NCBI GenBank assembly: GCA_022376925.1
Contig: JAIOJX010000025.1
Coordinates: 144,047,301-144,111,300, forward strand
Source: Tragulus kanchil
Lineage: Eukaryota > Chordata > Mammalia > Artiodactyla > Tragulidae
Length of the DNA: 64,000 bases
Reading direction: 5' to 3'
The notes beneath the pieces are model-generated. The model saw only the letters and a program-made list of their open reading frames with translations. It was not told where the DNA came from and did not search any database. Shown one piece after another: positions 34,801-46,619 of this stretch (its first letter is position 1; every line of letters starts with the position of its first letter). The position numbers and the translations under genes are program-made.

Positions 34801-36614
34801 TGCCTATTCTTTTTTTTTGGGGGGGGGTTGGGTTGGGGAGGGAGGGGAGCGGGCAGGCCACTTCTATTGGTCTTTCATTTCTCTATTTTAATCCATCTTT
34901 TTTCTTTGGCCTGTGTGGGCCTCCCATCGCAGTGGTCCCTGTTGTCGCAGAGCACCGGCTCTGGGTGCATGTGCTCCAGAGTGCTGGTTCGGTAGTTGGA
35001 CACATCAGTCCAGCCGCTCCACAGCACGTGGGATCTTCCCAGGCCAGGGATCGAACCGGCGCCCCTTGCACTGCAAGGTGGTGTCCTTACCCACTGGGCC
35101 ACCAGGGAAGCCCATTGTCTATTCTTTTAAAACACACTTATAAATATGTTTTTACATTTGAGGAACACATTATATATACTTTGTACATGAGTCAATTTAA
35201 AACAATGTGTATTCATGAGAACAGTTCTTATTTCATTCTTACTAAAAGCGAAGAAGACCTCTAATTATTTCTGAAAGACTTTTGTGGTGTGTGGGGTGTG
35301 GGGAAAAGGATGGGAAAAATTTGACAATTTTCACATTACAAACATTTTCCACAGAACAAAGGTTAGTAACCTCTGTAAAGTAAAATTCAAAATGAGATAT
35401 TCTTGCGATTCAAAGCTAAGAAAATATTATTTTAAGACTGCATTATCTAAAATACTTAACACACTAGTATATACAGGTGGTATTTTATAAAAATTTTACT
35501 ACCAAGTTTTGTAATGAATTTAAATAAGTTTTAAATTTAAATTTAAAAATTTTACTACATTATGAAGCACGTCAAACACCGGGTAAGAGAATAGTTTTAA
35601 TGGCTTTATAGCTCATGCTCTGAGTACACAATACTTGTTTCAAAGAGAGCAAATACAATAAACCACTTATTTCTCTAATTCCTGCAACACTGAAGAATCT
35701 GTGAAGTTAGGAATAAGACAAAAGATAGCTTGAAGATAATTGTTGTGGTAGAAACATATTAATTATGACAAGAGACATTTTTGTTATTCATCAATATTTC
35801 TCTTTATCTTTGAAATTGTGCTTATAGGCAAGTGGCTCCTAAGATTTTCTTCTAACCATACTCTGTCATCTGAATGATCTCTTGCCTATTCTTTTTTTTT
35901 GGGGGGGGTGGGGTTGGGTTGGGGAGGGAGGGGAGCGGGCAGGCCACTTCTATTGGTCTTTCATTTCTCTATTTTAATCCATCTTTTTTCTTTGGCCTGT
36001 GTGGGCCTCCCATCGCAGTGGTCCCTGTTGTCGCAGAGCACCGGCTCTGGGTGCATGTGCTCCAGAGTGCTGGTTCGGTAGTTGGACACATCAGTCCAGC
36101 CGCTCCACAGCACGTGGGATCTTCCCAGGCCAGGGATCGAACCGGCGCCCCTTGCACTGCAAGGTGGTGTCCTTACCCACTGGGCCACCAGGGAAGCCCA
36201 TTGTCTATTCTTTTAAAACACACTTATAAATATGTTTTTACATTTGAGGAACACATTATATATACTTTGTACATGAGTCAATTTAAAACAATGTGTATTC
36301 ATGAGAACAGTTCTTATTTCATTCTTACTAAAAGCGAAGAAGACCTCTAATTATTTCTGAAAGACTTTTGTGGTGTGTGGGGTGTGGGGAAAAGGATGGG
36401 AAAAATTTGACAATTTTCACATTACAAACATTTTCCACAGAACAAAGGTTAGTAACCTCTGTAAAGTAAAATTCAAAATGAGATATTCTTGCGATTCAAA
36501 GCTAAGAAAATATTATTTTAAGACTGCATTATCTAAAATACTTAACACACTAGTATATACAGGTGGTATTTTATAAAAATTTTACTACCAAGTTTTGTAA
36601 TGAATTTAAATAAG
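34498..36614. repeat. Tandem direct duplication 15 (copies about 34498-35580 and 35581-about 36614, offset 1082-1086 bp)
   Basis: Copy 1 departs from copy 2 at about 35528 and ends with 50 bp of AT-rich sequence (35529-35580) that repeats fragments of itself, such as AAATTTAAATTTAAAAATTTT. The joint then restarts at GGGTAAGAGAATAG. Copy 2 has a longer G/T run at the head of the SINE. Confidence 0.96.
34814..35113 (-). mobile_element. Long CHR-like tRNA-Glu-derived SINE, minus strand
   Basis: The plus strand starts with a T run and a G-rich block, then GGCCACTTCTATTGGTC, TTTGGCCTGTGTGGGCC, GCAGAGCACCGGCTCTGG, CACATCAGTCCAGCCGCTCC, CCAGGCCAGGGATCGAACC and CCACTGGGCCACCAGGGAAG. The minus strand therefore begins GGGCTTCCCTGGTGGCCCAG with A/B-box-like blocks. 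Flanks TGCCTATTCTTTT (34801) and TGTCTATTCTTTT (35116) are a target-site duplication with one mismatch. The duplicate is at 35896-36199. Frames of 62-158 codons across it are by-products. Confidence 0.88.
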
Positions 36615-36618
36615 ACTT

Positions 36619-36890
36619 ATACATTACTTTAAGATTTATAAAACCTCTTTAAACATATGCTCAGGGTGTGTGTCGCTTTTATAGCGTGTTCAAATTCTAA
36701 CAGTGTTAAATAATTAATCAATTGTGTTATTTTTATTGCTCAGCTCCCTATAGGCTTTTGGCATATATTTCTATAAACAGTTAAATGCAGTACAAAAAAA
36801 TCAGATACTTGTACATAGTGTACCTAATTCAATTGAGCTAGAAGAAGAATTTAATTTTTTCTAATATTTTCTCAAAGTAATGTTTTTTTT
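36619..36890. other. AT-rich sequence, nothing recognised
   Basis: Single-copy AT-rich DNA between duplication 15 and a T run at 36883. No repeat or gene could be recognised. Confidence 0.5.
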
Positions 36891-37200
36891 AAAACTTTTA
36901 TTTTACTTTTAACTTTTACAGAATTTTGTTCTTTACAAATATGTATGTTCTCAGATTAGTCATATGTATGTTCCCAGATTAGTCATATATATATTCCTCC
37001 CTTCCCACCCCTTCCGACCGTCACACAGCACCCCTGAAGGATCCCCTTTTCTCACAGAGCAATGACTATAGTTATTTTCTTCACTTATGATAGTACAGGC
37101 CTTCATGCTACTTTCTTTGCGCCTCCCACCCTCTGTTCCTTCCCCACAATGTCCATGTGTCCACTGTCCATGTCTGTCTTTCTGTCGCTTCACTGCGTGA
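36891..37200. mobile_element. Possible L1-type 3'-region remnant
   Basis: After a T run, blocks such as TTTACAGAATTTTGTTCTTTAC, CCTCCCTTCCCACCCC, CTTCATGCTACTTTCTTTGC, CCCACAATGTCCATGTGTCC and CTGTCTTTCTGTCGCTTCAC run in the order of a common ruminant L1-derived segment that encodes no protein. The divergence is high and the family is not certain. Confidence 0.3.
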
Positions 37201-39353
37201 AAATGAAATAATATGTCAACCTGGTTAGGGAAAACTACTTAAAAATTTTCAAATAAGCTCGAAGGATTCTAAATTTCAGGTAATACATGTTATAGGCTAC
37301 AACAGAAATATTAAAACTTCCACAAAATCTAAAGAAATGCAAGAATTAATATTTTCTTAGTGTACTATATTTTGCATGTTTCCTAAAAGTATATTAATTA
37401 TCTTATTGACTGGGTTCAGAGAATTCATTTATCCTGGTATGTAAGCATCTTTTTAAGATAGTCGCCTGCATTCTAAATACAATTAGAAACATTTTTATTA
37501 TTAAAAGAAGCTTCAATTTAATCTGTCAAAATTGAAAAAAAACTTCAAAATCTCAAACTCAAAATGCCAACATCATTTTATGCCTATGTATTTGTGACTA
37601 TACATGCTCCTTTTTAAAATATCATGTCTCTATATAAACAAATGATATAAAACCCAATACAACCATATCCAGCAAAACCAGGATTCTGATATTATAAGTT
37701 ATACAGTGCAAATTACCAAGAGACATCCTTGTGAAATCTCTTATTTAGTAAACTATAAGGTTATATAAACAATTAAATCATTTCTCACTATTATCATTGC
37801 AGTTAGGCATTTGGAATTCTAAGAATTTACCGATTTAATAGCAATGTTTGCTTTCAAGCGAAATGAACAGCTTACAACAGATCGGTTCTTCACCTAGAAC
37901 AATCAGAAAAGCCGGATAAATGGAAATTCAAAGAGCTGCTTAGGCAATGATTATCAGAAGAGTGCAAACTCCCGAGAGGAAAACTGAAAAGTGAAGTTTA
38001 CTTTTACAGCCATTTTGACCCTGAAGTATTTGCCAATTAAGAGAGTAGGAGGGACTTTGAATAAGGTAGATATCACTTCTGTGATTAGGTTATGTTGACT
38101 TTAACGAAACACTGCTGTTGAAGGGCTAGGTTGTTTCTGCTGAGAAATTCCAAATGTGACTGTTTCTGTCTTTTGCTGTGTCTGAAAATGTAAGGTGAGG
38201 GCTCATGGCAGGGCACAGCAGGCAGTGTCTAAGGGGGCCTAGGGCTCGAGCTAAGTTTGCCCTCTGTTCCTTCCCCACAATGTCCATGTCATGTCTTTTT
38301 TTGTCGCTTCACTGCGTGAAAATAAAATAATTTGTCAACCTGGTTAGGGAAAACTACTTAAAAATTTTCAAATAAGCTCGAAGGATTCTAAATTTCAGGT
38401 AATACATGTTATAGGCTACAACAGAAATATTAAAACTTCCACAAAATCTAAAGAAATGCAAGAATTAATATTTTCTTAGTGTACTATATTTTGCATGTTT
38501 CCTAAAAGTATATTAATTATCTTATTGACTGGGTTCAGAGAATTCATTTATCCTGGTATGTAAGCATCTTTTTAAGATAGTCGCCTGCATTCTAAATACA
38601 ATTAGAAACATTTTTATTATTAAAAGAAGCTTCAATTTAATCTGTCAAAATTGAAAAAAAACTTCAAAATCTCAAACTCAAAATGCCAACATCATTTTAT
38701 GCCTATGTATTTGTGACTATACATGCTCCTTTTTAAAATATCATGTCTCTATATAAACAAATGATATAAAACCCAATACAACCATATCCAGCAAAACCAG
38801 GATTCTGATATTATAAGTTATACAGTGCAAATTACCAAGAGACATCCTTGTGAAATCTCTTATTTAGTAAACTATAAGGTTATATAAACAATTAAATCAT
38901 TTCTCACTATTATCATTGCAGTTAGGCATTTGGAATTCTAAGAATTTACCGATTTAATAGCAATGTTTGCTTTCAAGCGAAATGAACAGCTTACAACAGA
39001 TCGGTTCTTCACCTAGAACAATCAGAAAAGCCGGATAAATGGAAATTCAAAGAGCTGCTTAGGCAATGATTATCAGAAGAGTGCAAACTCCCGAGAGGAA
39101 AACTGAAAAGTGAAGTTTACTTTTACAGCCATTTTGACCCTGAAGTATTTGCCAATTAAGAGAGTAGGAGGGACTTTGAATAAGGTAGATATCACTTCTG
39201 TGATTAGGTTATGTTGACTTTAACGAAACACTGCTGTTGAAGGGCTAGGTTGTTTCTGCTGAGAAATTCCAAATGTGACTGTTTCTGTCTTTTGCTGTGT
39301 CTGAAAATGTAAGGTGAGGGCTCATGGCAGGGCACAGCAGGCAGTGTCTAAGG
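37129..39353. repeat. Direct duplication 16 with a short filler (copies 37129-38235 and 38260-39353, offset 1131 falling to 1119 bp)
   Basis: Between the copies lies a 24-bp filler (38236-38259) found in neither flank. Here it is the start of copy 2 that is garbled (ATGTCATGTCTTTTTTTGTCGC versus ATGTGTCCACTGTCCATGTCTG in copy 1). The remainder appears identical. The duplicated DNA is mostly unrecognised AT-rich sequence. Confidence 0.96.
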
Positions 39354-39859
39354 GCTGAGAGTAATCCCTGGTCAACACACAGCAAACAGATGGGGGTTTC
39401 TGTTCTACGTCCCCAAGGCACTGGATTTTCCCAACTGCCTAAACGAGCTTGAAACCTGATTCTTCCTTAGTGAACACAGGGAAGAACCTGTGTTCACACA
39501 CAACCTCCTCGTCTCAACGTCAGCCAGCGAAACTGTGAGCAGAGAACTCAATTCACGATCTGCAGAAATACAACCTGATAAGGGGATGCTGTTTGAAGCT
39601 AATTTTGTGGTAGTTTGTTCTGCAGAAATTCTAAGCAAAGTAGAAGGCTGAGAATCTGCTGATTCTACTGGAGAAGAATCATTGCACAAGAGAAACCAAA
39701 AAGTTTCAGGTGAAGATTCCCAGGAGCCTCAGATGTGTGACCATTTTCTGTGTGAGACAGGAAACTGAAAGCTTAAGTGGAAAGCCTCTGAGAAACAGAT
39801 CCAATTTTTCAGCAGATATCTAAGATGGCTAAGGTCCAAGAAAACTCACTATATTTTCC
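39354..39859. other. Sequence without recognised element
   Basis: Moderate GC compared with its surroundings. A minus-strand open frame of 94 codons at 39405-39689 shows no domain I recognise. It may be part of an old LINE or LTR 5' region because the sequence on its right looks L1-like. Confidence 0.4.
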
Positions 39860-40300
39860 GTTGAACATACCAGAGGGACAGGGGTGGAGCCTAAACAGAC
39901 TGAACCTTACCAGGGCTACAACCAGCCTCCACTCAATAAAATTCTGATGGATTAAAAGAGCACTCTTTTCAACTAAGGGAAAGGGTAAACCTTTTCCAGA
40001 GAAAGATAACATCATCTACAATATCCAGCATCCACTCAAACATAGGTAGTCATGCCAAAAGTTGGGACCATCTAATGAAAACAATAAAAAACAACAGACA
40101 ATAAAAACAGATCCACTGGTGATCCAGATGCTAGTTATTAAACAAAAAAAATCAATGTAAGTTATTGTTGTTAAAGAAAGTATGAAAAGCATAACAAGGT
40201 AAAGTGAACAATTTCACCAGATAATTGAACTATGAAAAAGAAATCATATAGAAGTTTTGAACCAAAAAAAATGTAATACTTAAAATAAAGCATTAATAAA
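39860..40300 (+). mobile_element. Possible old L1 LINE 5'-region fragment
   Basis: A run of purine-rich blocks (AGAAAGATAACATCATCTAC, TCCAGCATCCACTCAAACAT, GGGACCATCTAATGAAAAC, GATCCAGATGCTAGTTATTA, GAACTATGAAAAAGAAATC) resembles the A-rich segment upstream of ORF1 in old mammalian L1 elements. No ORF survives. Confidence 0.35.
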
Positions 40301-40622
40301 GCCTCATAGGTGGTCTTCTACTATCTGTAAGAAAATTCATGTCAAAGTTCTAAGAAATTAAGAAAAAATGAATATTAATTACTCAGCTTGGCTTATGCTA
40401 TTTTTAATTTAAAAATGTGATTTTTTTTTCACAAAATAACACTTAAGAACCAATTTCTAAATTCCTAACAGCAAAAGGATCAACAGTGGTTGTAAGATGA
40501 TTCATACATACTTGAGAAGAATTTAGATATTTGTTCTTCAAATATGGAAAATAAAATATCAGTTAACTGAGGGACTACCCAACCTTTAACAAGCAAGTTA
40601 TTGGAATTTTCAAGGCACAAGA

Positions 40623-42778
40623 ATTCAAATATTGGTAAATCTTAGGAAGTCTCAAAAATATAAAGTCAAACTTCTCTGAAGACTTTAGGTTGAGAAAAAA
40701 AAATTCAGAAGTTGTTTTAAAAGATATTCCTAATTAATGCTTTTTAAATTCATAAAGTATTGTCACAAGCATCCTATTATGAAATGTCTTGAATTTGATT
40801 TCCCTCAGAAATGTGAGAAACTGAAAAGAAACTAACCCAAAGATTAATCATATTTCTTAATCCCTAGTCATAATCCAGTCATAAGGGAATTCAGAAAATG
40901 TTTAAGAATAAATAAGCAATTCCATGCATATCATATTCTATTTAATGCAAGAGAACACAGATATTTAATTTACCAAGATACTGATTCCATTTAAACATTA
41001 TTTTTGTTTTGTCAAATATAACATTGAAGGTGTTTTTGAACATGTGCACTAGCTAAAATGGAAATAATTCAGAAATAACCATACATTAAACTTTTTCACT
41101 TCTATTTCAGAAAATTTTGGTATTCCAAAATTATATGAACTTTCTCTTGAGAGATTGATTTTTATGAAAAAAATCTTCTTGTTGCAGGATTCTTAAAATA
41201 GTACACTAATAATGAATAGTAGCTACTATTATTATTGCAGATATAAAATTACTAATGTCAGAAAAAATAAAAAATACTAATAAAAATTCACCATTATGGT
41301 CAAAAGAAATTATTAACATTTATTCATTAGAGGACCATAATTTTATTTTTCTCAAAAGGCAAAATATTTTGTGTGACCATAGTTAACTATATCCCACAGA
41401 CTTTTAAATTATACTTTACATAAAATGATTAGACATACTGTAATAGTCAAGTTAAAATCAGGGATAAAATAGATTTCAGATTTATTCAAATATTTAAATT
41501 AAAAGTCCTTTAACCTTAAAAAATAAACATTCTCTTATCTTATACTCATTATTGAATATTACAAACAAGTTTCCTAAAGTGGGATAAAATGATCTCTTCT
41601 TTTTTTTAGTAGTCATTAAAATGAAACAAACCTGTAAAAATGATCAGATCTGAGTTTAGACATCATTACATTTCCTGGCTATTGGATCTTTTCAATAATT
41701 CAAATATTGGTAAATCTTAGGAAGTCTCAAAAATATAAAGTCAAACTTCTCTGAAGACTTTAGGTTGAGAAAAAAAAATTCAGAAGTTGTTTTAAAAGAT
41801 ATTCCTAATTAATGCTTTTTAAATTCATAAAGTATTGTCACAAGCATCCTATTATGAAATGTCTTGAATTTGATTTCCCTCAGAAATGTGAGAAACTGAA
41901 AAGAAACTAACCCAAAGATTAATCATATTTCTTAATCCCTAGTCATAATCCAGTCATAAGGGAATTCAGAAAATGTTTAAGAATAAATAAGCAATTCCAT
42001 GCATATCATATTCTATTTAATGCAAGAGAACACAGATATTTAATTTACCAAGATACTGATTCCATTTAAACATTATTTTTGTTTTGTCAAATATAACATT
42101 GAAGGTGTTTTTGAACATGTGCACTAGCTAAAATGGAAATAATTCAGAAATAACCATACATTAAACTTTTTCACTTCTATTTCAGAAAATTTTGGTATTC
42201 CAAAATTATATGAACTTTCTCTTGAGAGATTGATTTTTATGAAAAAAATCTTCTTGTTGCAGGATTCTTAAAATAGTACACTAATAATGAATAGTAGCTA
42301 CTATTATTATTGCAGATATAAAATTACTAATGTCAGAAAAAATAAAAAATACTAATAAAAATTCACCATTATGGTCAAAAGAAATTATTAACATTTATTC
42401 ATTAGAGGACCATAATTTTATTTTTCTCAAAAGGCAAAATATTTTGTGTGACCATAGTTAACTATATCCCACAGACTTTTTAAATTATACTTTACATAAA
42501 ATGATTAGACATACTGTAATAGTCAAGTTAAAATCAGGGATAAAATAGATTTCAGATTTATTCAAATATTTAAATTAAAAGTCCTTTAACCTTAAAAAAT
42601 AAACATTCTCTTATCTTATACTCATTATTGAATATTACAAACAAGTTTCCTAAAGTGGGATAAAATGATCTCTTCTTTTTTTTAGTAGTCATTAAAATGA
42701 AACAAACCTGTAAAAATGATCAGATCTGAGTTTAGACATCATTACATTTCCTGGCTATTGGATCTTTTCAATAATTCA
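40623..42778. repeat. Tandem direct duplication 17 (copies 40623-41697 and 41698-42778, offset 1075 bp)
   Basis: The joint lies in shared AATTCAA (40622, 41697, 42773). One T-run difference (41400 versus 42476) is visible. The content is very AT-rich with no recognised element. Confidence 0.97.
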
Positions 42779-43194
42779 ACACTTGTATTTATCTCAAGAC
42801 TTGTCAGTATAAAATTTCACATTTGTATATAAATGGTCTATTTCTGGTCTAGGTCTTAAACTGTGCACTGCAGGTGTATGTTAAAAATGACTTAGAAAAG
42901 CAGATAATACTAAAGCTTCCAGCTTTTGAGATTTTAATTGCTAGTTTAAAGAATCACTAATAAACACTAAATAAATGAGAAAAGATCCAAGAAATCTATT
43001 ACACATATTTATCATGATTAAGTATTGTTTATGGTTTCCACATATGTAACTCATATCTGAGGTGCCTCAGGCTTGCAGTTAACATTGTTTTACAGTAGGC
43101 AAGGCAAAGAAAGAAATTACATTTTGGTTGACATGAGCCCCTATTCAAAAATTAGGAAAAATTATTTCCTTGGATTTAATTGTATAAAGAGGAA
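42779..43194. other. AT-rich sequence, nothing recognised
   Basis: Single copy in the window. No repeat or coding feature could be recognised. Confidence 0.45.
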
Positions 43195-43330
43195 AGATAA
43201 TGAACTTTGGAGCTGACAGATCTTTGTTCCAATTCTGTTCCTTTGCCTTGTTAGCTTTTAGAAATTGAACAGATATCTTAATTTATTTGAACCTGAATTT
43301 TTTAATCTGTGAAATATTTTGCATTGCAGG
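43195..43330 (+). mobile_element. MIR SINE, decayed
   Basis: The order TGAACTTTGGAGCTGACAG, TTCCAATTCTGTTCC, GCCTTGTTAGC, CTTAATTTATTTGAACCTGAAT and TTTTTAATCTGTGAAATA is that of the MIR core and its CTCATCTGTAAAATG motif. Confidence 0.55.
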
Positions 43331-43604
43331 TATTCTTGCCTATACAGGAATTGTCAGGAAGGAGTTAATTTCTCCCTCTACCTCTCTTGAGTTCTTGTGG
43401 TTGGACTAACAATAAAATTGAGGCAGATAGATAAGCAGAAGAAAAAGAAATTCCAATTTATGCCCACAGAGGTCCCATAGAAATGGAATCTAAGAAGTGG
43501 CGGGCATCTTCTATACATTTGAGACCAAAAAAAACCCAATAAAATTGTGAGGAACTGACAGGACAAACAAACTAGGTTTAGGGTGCTCAATTAGTGAAGA
43601 ATCT

Positions 43605-45792
43605 TTACAAAGAGTTTGAGCTTTGGACAGTAAGTTAAAGAAGTAACCAGGTTTGTTTATATAGGCTTTTTAGCTCTGGATTCCCAATTTCTGGTGATAA
43701 GGGTGTCCTTCTACCTCCAGAGGCAGGGAGTGCACCTTTCATATGAGACATTGTTTTCCTGCTTTCACGGGGACAGGATAGGATCAGAGTCTCCTTCTTG
43801 CAAGGGCAACTTCTCAAACAGCTTCAATTCAAAATAATGAATGTACCATGTGACACACCTTAGGGTGACCTTCTCTGAGGTCCAACAGAATATGAATATG
43901 TGTTTCAAACTCTTAACTCTTAGTAGACTTTCAATAGATAGTAGGTAATTTTGGATGTCATGATCCTTTACTGACCAGTATTCTATTCAGTAGTTCAAAA
44001 GAATTAATTAATAGAAAACAATGTTAACCAAGTCTGAGGTATGTGAAAAACGGCTAAAACTAAAATTCATGATATGCTCTGCCTCTTGAAATCACATCCC
44101 ACAATGAACATTTCTCCTCTAGCTAATACACAGTGTTGTGATGAATTTCTCACATTTGCTTTCATAGTGAGCCCTGCCAGGTCTGGTCTTGAATGTGACT
44201 CTGAGGCACTCAAGACACTTATGTTTGGAGTACATTTCAGTCTTAGATGAGGGAAGCCTCTCATAATAGTGCTAGATCCCTTTCTTTATGCTTTCTAAAG
44301 CAATTCTTGCTTATGAAAATTAGAAAGCATGATCCTTCCCAGCCTCCTCCATCACAAATGCCAATCCTGCTTTCCCTTTCAAGAGAAATTCTTATTTTTA
44401 CTCAATGCTTTTTCAGTGCATACTTAAAAATATATGTGACCTTATCTCTCTCGGTCTGTATATCTGGTTTGAAATTCATTTTCCAGATTGATGAAACATA
44501 CAGAACTACAGAATATCTAGGAAATATCATAAATGCACTTATTGAAATTATGTAATATATGTGTTATTGCAAAATCTGGCTCACTGAGACTCAGTTAAAA
44601 GGTCAACTACACCATTAAAGTTTCCCTCATCAGCTCAACCCTCCTCAGAACTCCAATTGCAATTTATAACACTTTTAGTTCATATCATAAGTGGACTTAC
44701 AAAGAGTTTGAGCTTTGGACAGTAAGTTAAAGAAGTAACCAGGTTTGTTTATATAGGCTTTTTAGCTCTGGATTCCCAATTTCTGGTGATAAGGGTGTCC
44801 TTCTACCTCCAGAGGCAGGGAGTGCACCTTTCATATGAGACATTGTTTTCCTGCTTTCACGGGGACAGGATAGGATCAGAGTCTCCTTCTTGCAAGGGCA
44901 ACTTCTCAAACAGCTTCAATTCAAAATAATGAATGTACCATGTGACACACCTTAGGGTGACCTTCTCTGAGGTCCAACAGAATATGAATATGTGTTTCAA
45001 ACTCTTAACTCTTAGTAGACTTTCAATAGATAGTAGGTAATTTTGGATGTCATGATCCTTTACTGACCAGTATTCTATTCAGTAGTTCAAAAGAATTAAT
45101 TAATAGAAAACAATGTTAACCAAGTCTGAGGTATGTGAAAAACGGCTAAAACTAAAATTCATGATATGCTCTGCCTCTTGAAATCACATCCCACAATGAA
45201 CATTTCTCCTCTAGCTAATACACAGTGTTGTGATGAATTTCTCACATTTGCTTTCATAGTGAGCCCTGCCAGGTCTGGTCTTGAATGTGACTCTGAGGCA
45301 CTCAAGACACTTATGTTTGGAGTACATTTCAGTCTTAGATGAGGGAAGCCTCTCATAATAGTGCTAGATCCCTTTCTTTATGCTTTCTAAAGCAATTCTT
45401 GCTTATGAAAATTAGAAAGCATGATCCTTCCCAGCCTCCTCCATCACAAATGCCAATCCTGCTTTCCCTTTCAAGAGAAATTCTTATTTTTACTCAATGC
45501 TTTTTCAGTGCATACTTAAAAATATATGTGACCTTATCTCTCTCGGTCTGTATATCTGGTTTGAAATTCATTTTCCAGATTGATGAAACATACAGAACTA
45601 CAGAATATCTAGGAAATATCATAAATGCACTTATTGAAATTATGTAATATATGTGTTATTGCAAAATCTGGCTCACTGAGACTCAGTTAAAAGGTCAACT
45701 ACACCATTAAAGTTTCCCTCATCAGCTCAACCCTCCTCAGAACTCCAATTGCAATTTATAACACTTTTAGTTCATATCATAAGTGGACTTAC
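43605..45792. repeat. Tandem direct duplication 18 (copies 43605-44696 and 44697-45792, offset 1092 bp)
   Basis: The joint uses CTTACA microhomology (43604, 44696, 45788). The copies appear identical by eye. No repeat family was recognised inside; frames of 60-102 codons are present in both copies but have no recognisable domain. Confidence 0.97.
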
Positions 45793-45857
45793 ATTACAGT
45801 TTTGTAGATCCATGACTTCATTTTCTTTAAGCAAGTGGAAACAGCAAGAGAAAATAA

Positions 45858-46190
45858 GAGAGAACATGGACTTTGACTATCACAGAAACTCTCACGCTGA
45901 AATTCAGCCTCACTTGGACTGGTTGAATTGCCTTAGAAGTTACTTTCCTCTTGACTCAATTGCTTACTTACTGTTTGACACTTAATTTCTCTGTGTCCCA
46001 ATCTTCTCACCTATGAAATGTAAGTAACAATAGTATTTAGTTAACATACGAGTATTGTGATGACTAAATCAGATATTTCATGTTAAGTATTTAGAACAGT
46101 TAATGGTAGATGGTAAGTGTATTACAATATTAACTTTTATAATAGTGACAATAATTATATTGGTAAATTATCATTATTATCAAACTCTAA
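45858..46190 (+). mobile_element. MIR SINE
   Basis: It contains GAGAACATGGACTTTGACT, GAATTGCC, TTGCTTACTTACTGTTTGAC, TTAATTTCTCTGTGTCCCAATC, TTCTCACCTATGAAATGTAAG, CATACGAGTATTGTGATGAC and TAAGTATTTAGAACAGTTAATGG. This is the full core-to-tail order of MIR, including the GAGGATTAAATG and CTTAGAACAGTGCCTGG equivalents. Confidence 0.75.
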
Positions 46191-46229
46191 ATTTTAATTT
46201 TCATAATAAGTGTACTCAGGCTTTCTTTC

Positions 46230-46550
46230 TTTCTTTTTTTTTAAGATTAATTTATTTATTTATTTTTGGCGGGGTGGGGAGGGAGGGGAGCAGGTGGGCT
46301 ACTTCTATTGGTCTTTCACCTGTCAACTTTCATCCATCTTCGTTCTTTGGCCCATGTGGGACTCCCATCGCGGTGGCCTCTGCTGCAGAGCACCGGCTCT
46401 GGGCGCATGCACTCCAGAGCTCCAGCTCAGCAATTGGACACATCGGTCCAGCCGTTCCGCAGCACGTGGTATCCTCCCAGGCCAGGGATTGAACCGGCGC
46501 CCCTTGCACTGCAAGGCAGTGTCCTTACCCACTGGACAACCAGGGAAGCC
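46230..46550 (-). mobile_element. Long CHR-like SINE, minus strand
   Basis: It has the same architecture as the element at 34814: T/TTTA-rich left end, GGGGTGGGGAGGGAGGGG, GGGCTACTTCTATTGGTC, TTTGGCCCATGTGGGAC, CAGAGCACCGGCTCTGGG, CCAGGCCAGGGATTGAACC and CCAGGGAAGCC. Flanks CTCAGGCTTTCTTT (46215) and CTCAGACTTTCTTT (46551) form a target-site duplication with one mismatch. Confidence 0.88.
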
Positions 46551-46619
46551 CTCAGACTTTCTTTTCAGGGATGTTTTATGAGTTACATGTGATATTTTAT
46601 GAAAAGAATATCTAGAATA

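Noticed and set aside
35874..36350. Longest open frame (158 codons, plus strand) and its relatives at 34800-35264, 46103-46492, 60373-60702 and 63010-63426
   Set aside because: All lie across reverse-complemented CHR-like SINEs. The shared peptide pieces (for example GSSQARDRTGA) are translations of the SINE body and do not indicate a gene family.
39405..39689. 94-codon minus-strand frame in a moderately GC-rich stretch
   Set aside because: No recognisable domain; the neighbouring sequence looks like old LINE 5' DNA.
44247..44555. 102-codon frame repeated at 45339-45647
   Set aside because: Identity between the copies comes from duplication 18 and is no evidence of selection on a protein. 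No domain, start context or splice pattern supports coding.
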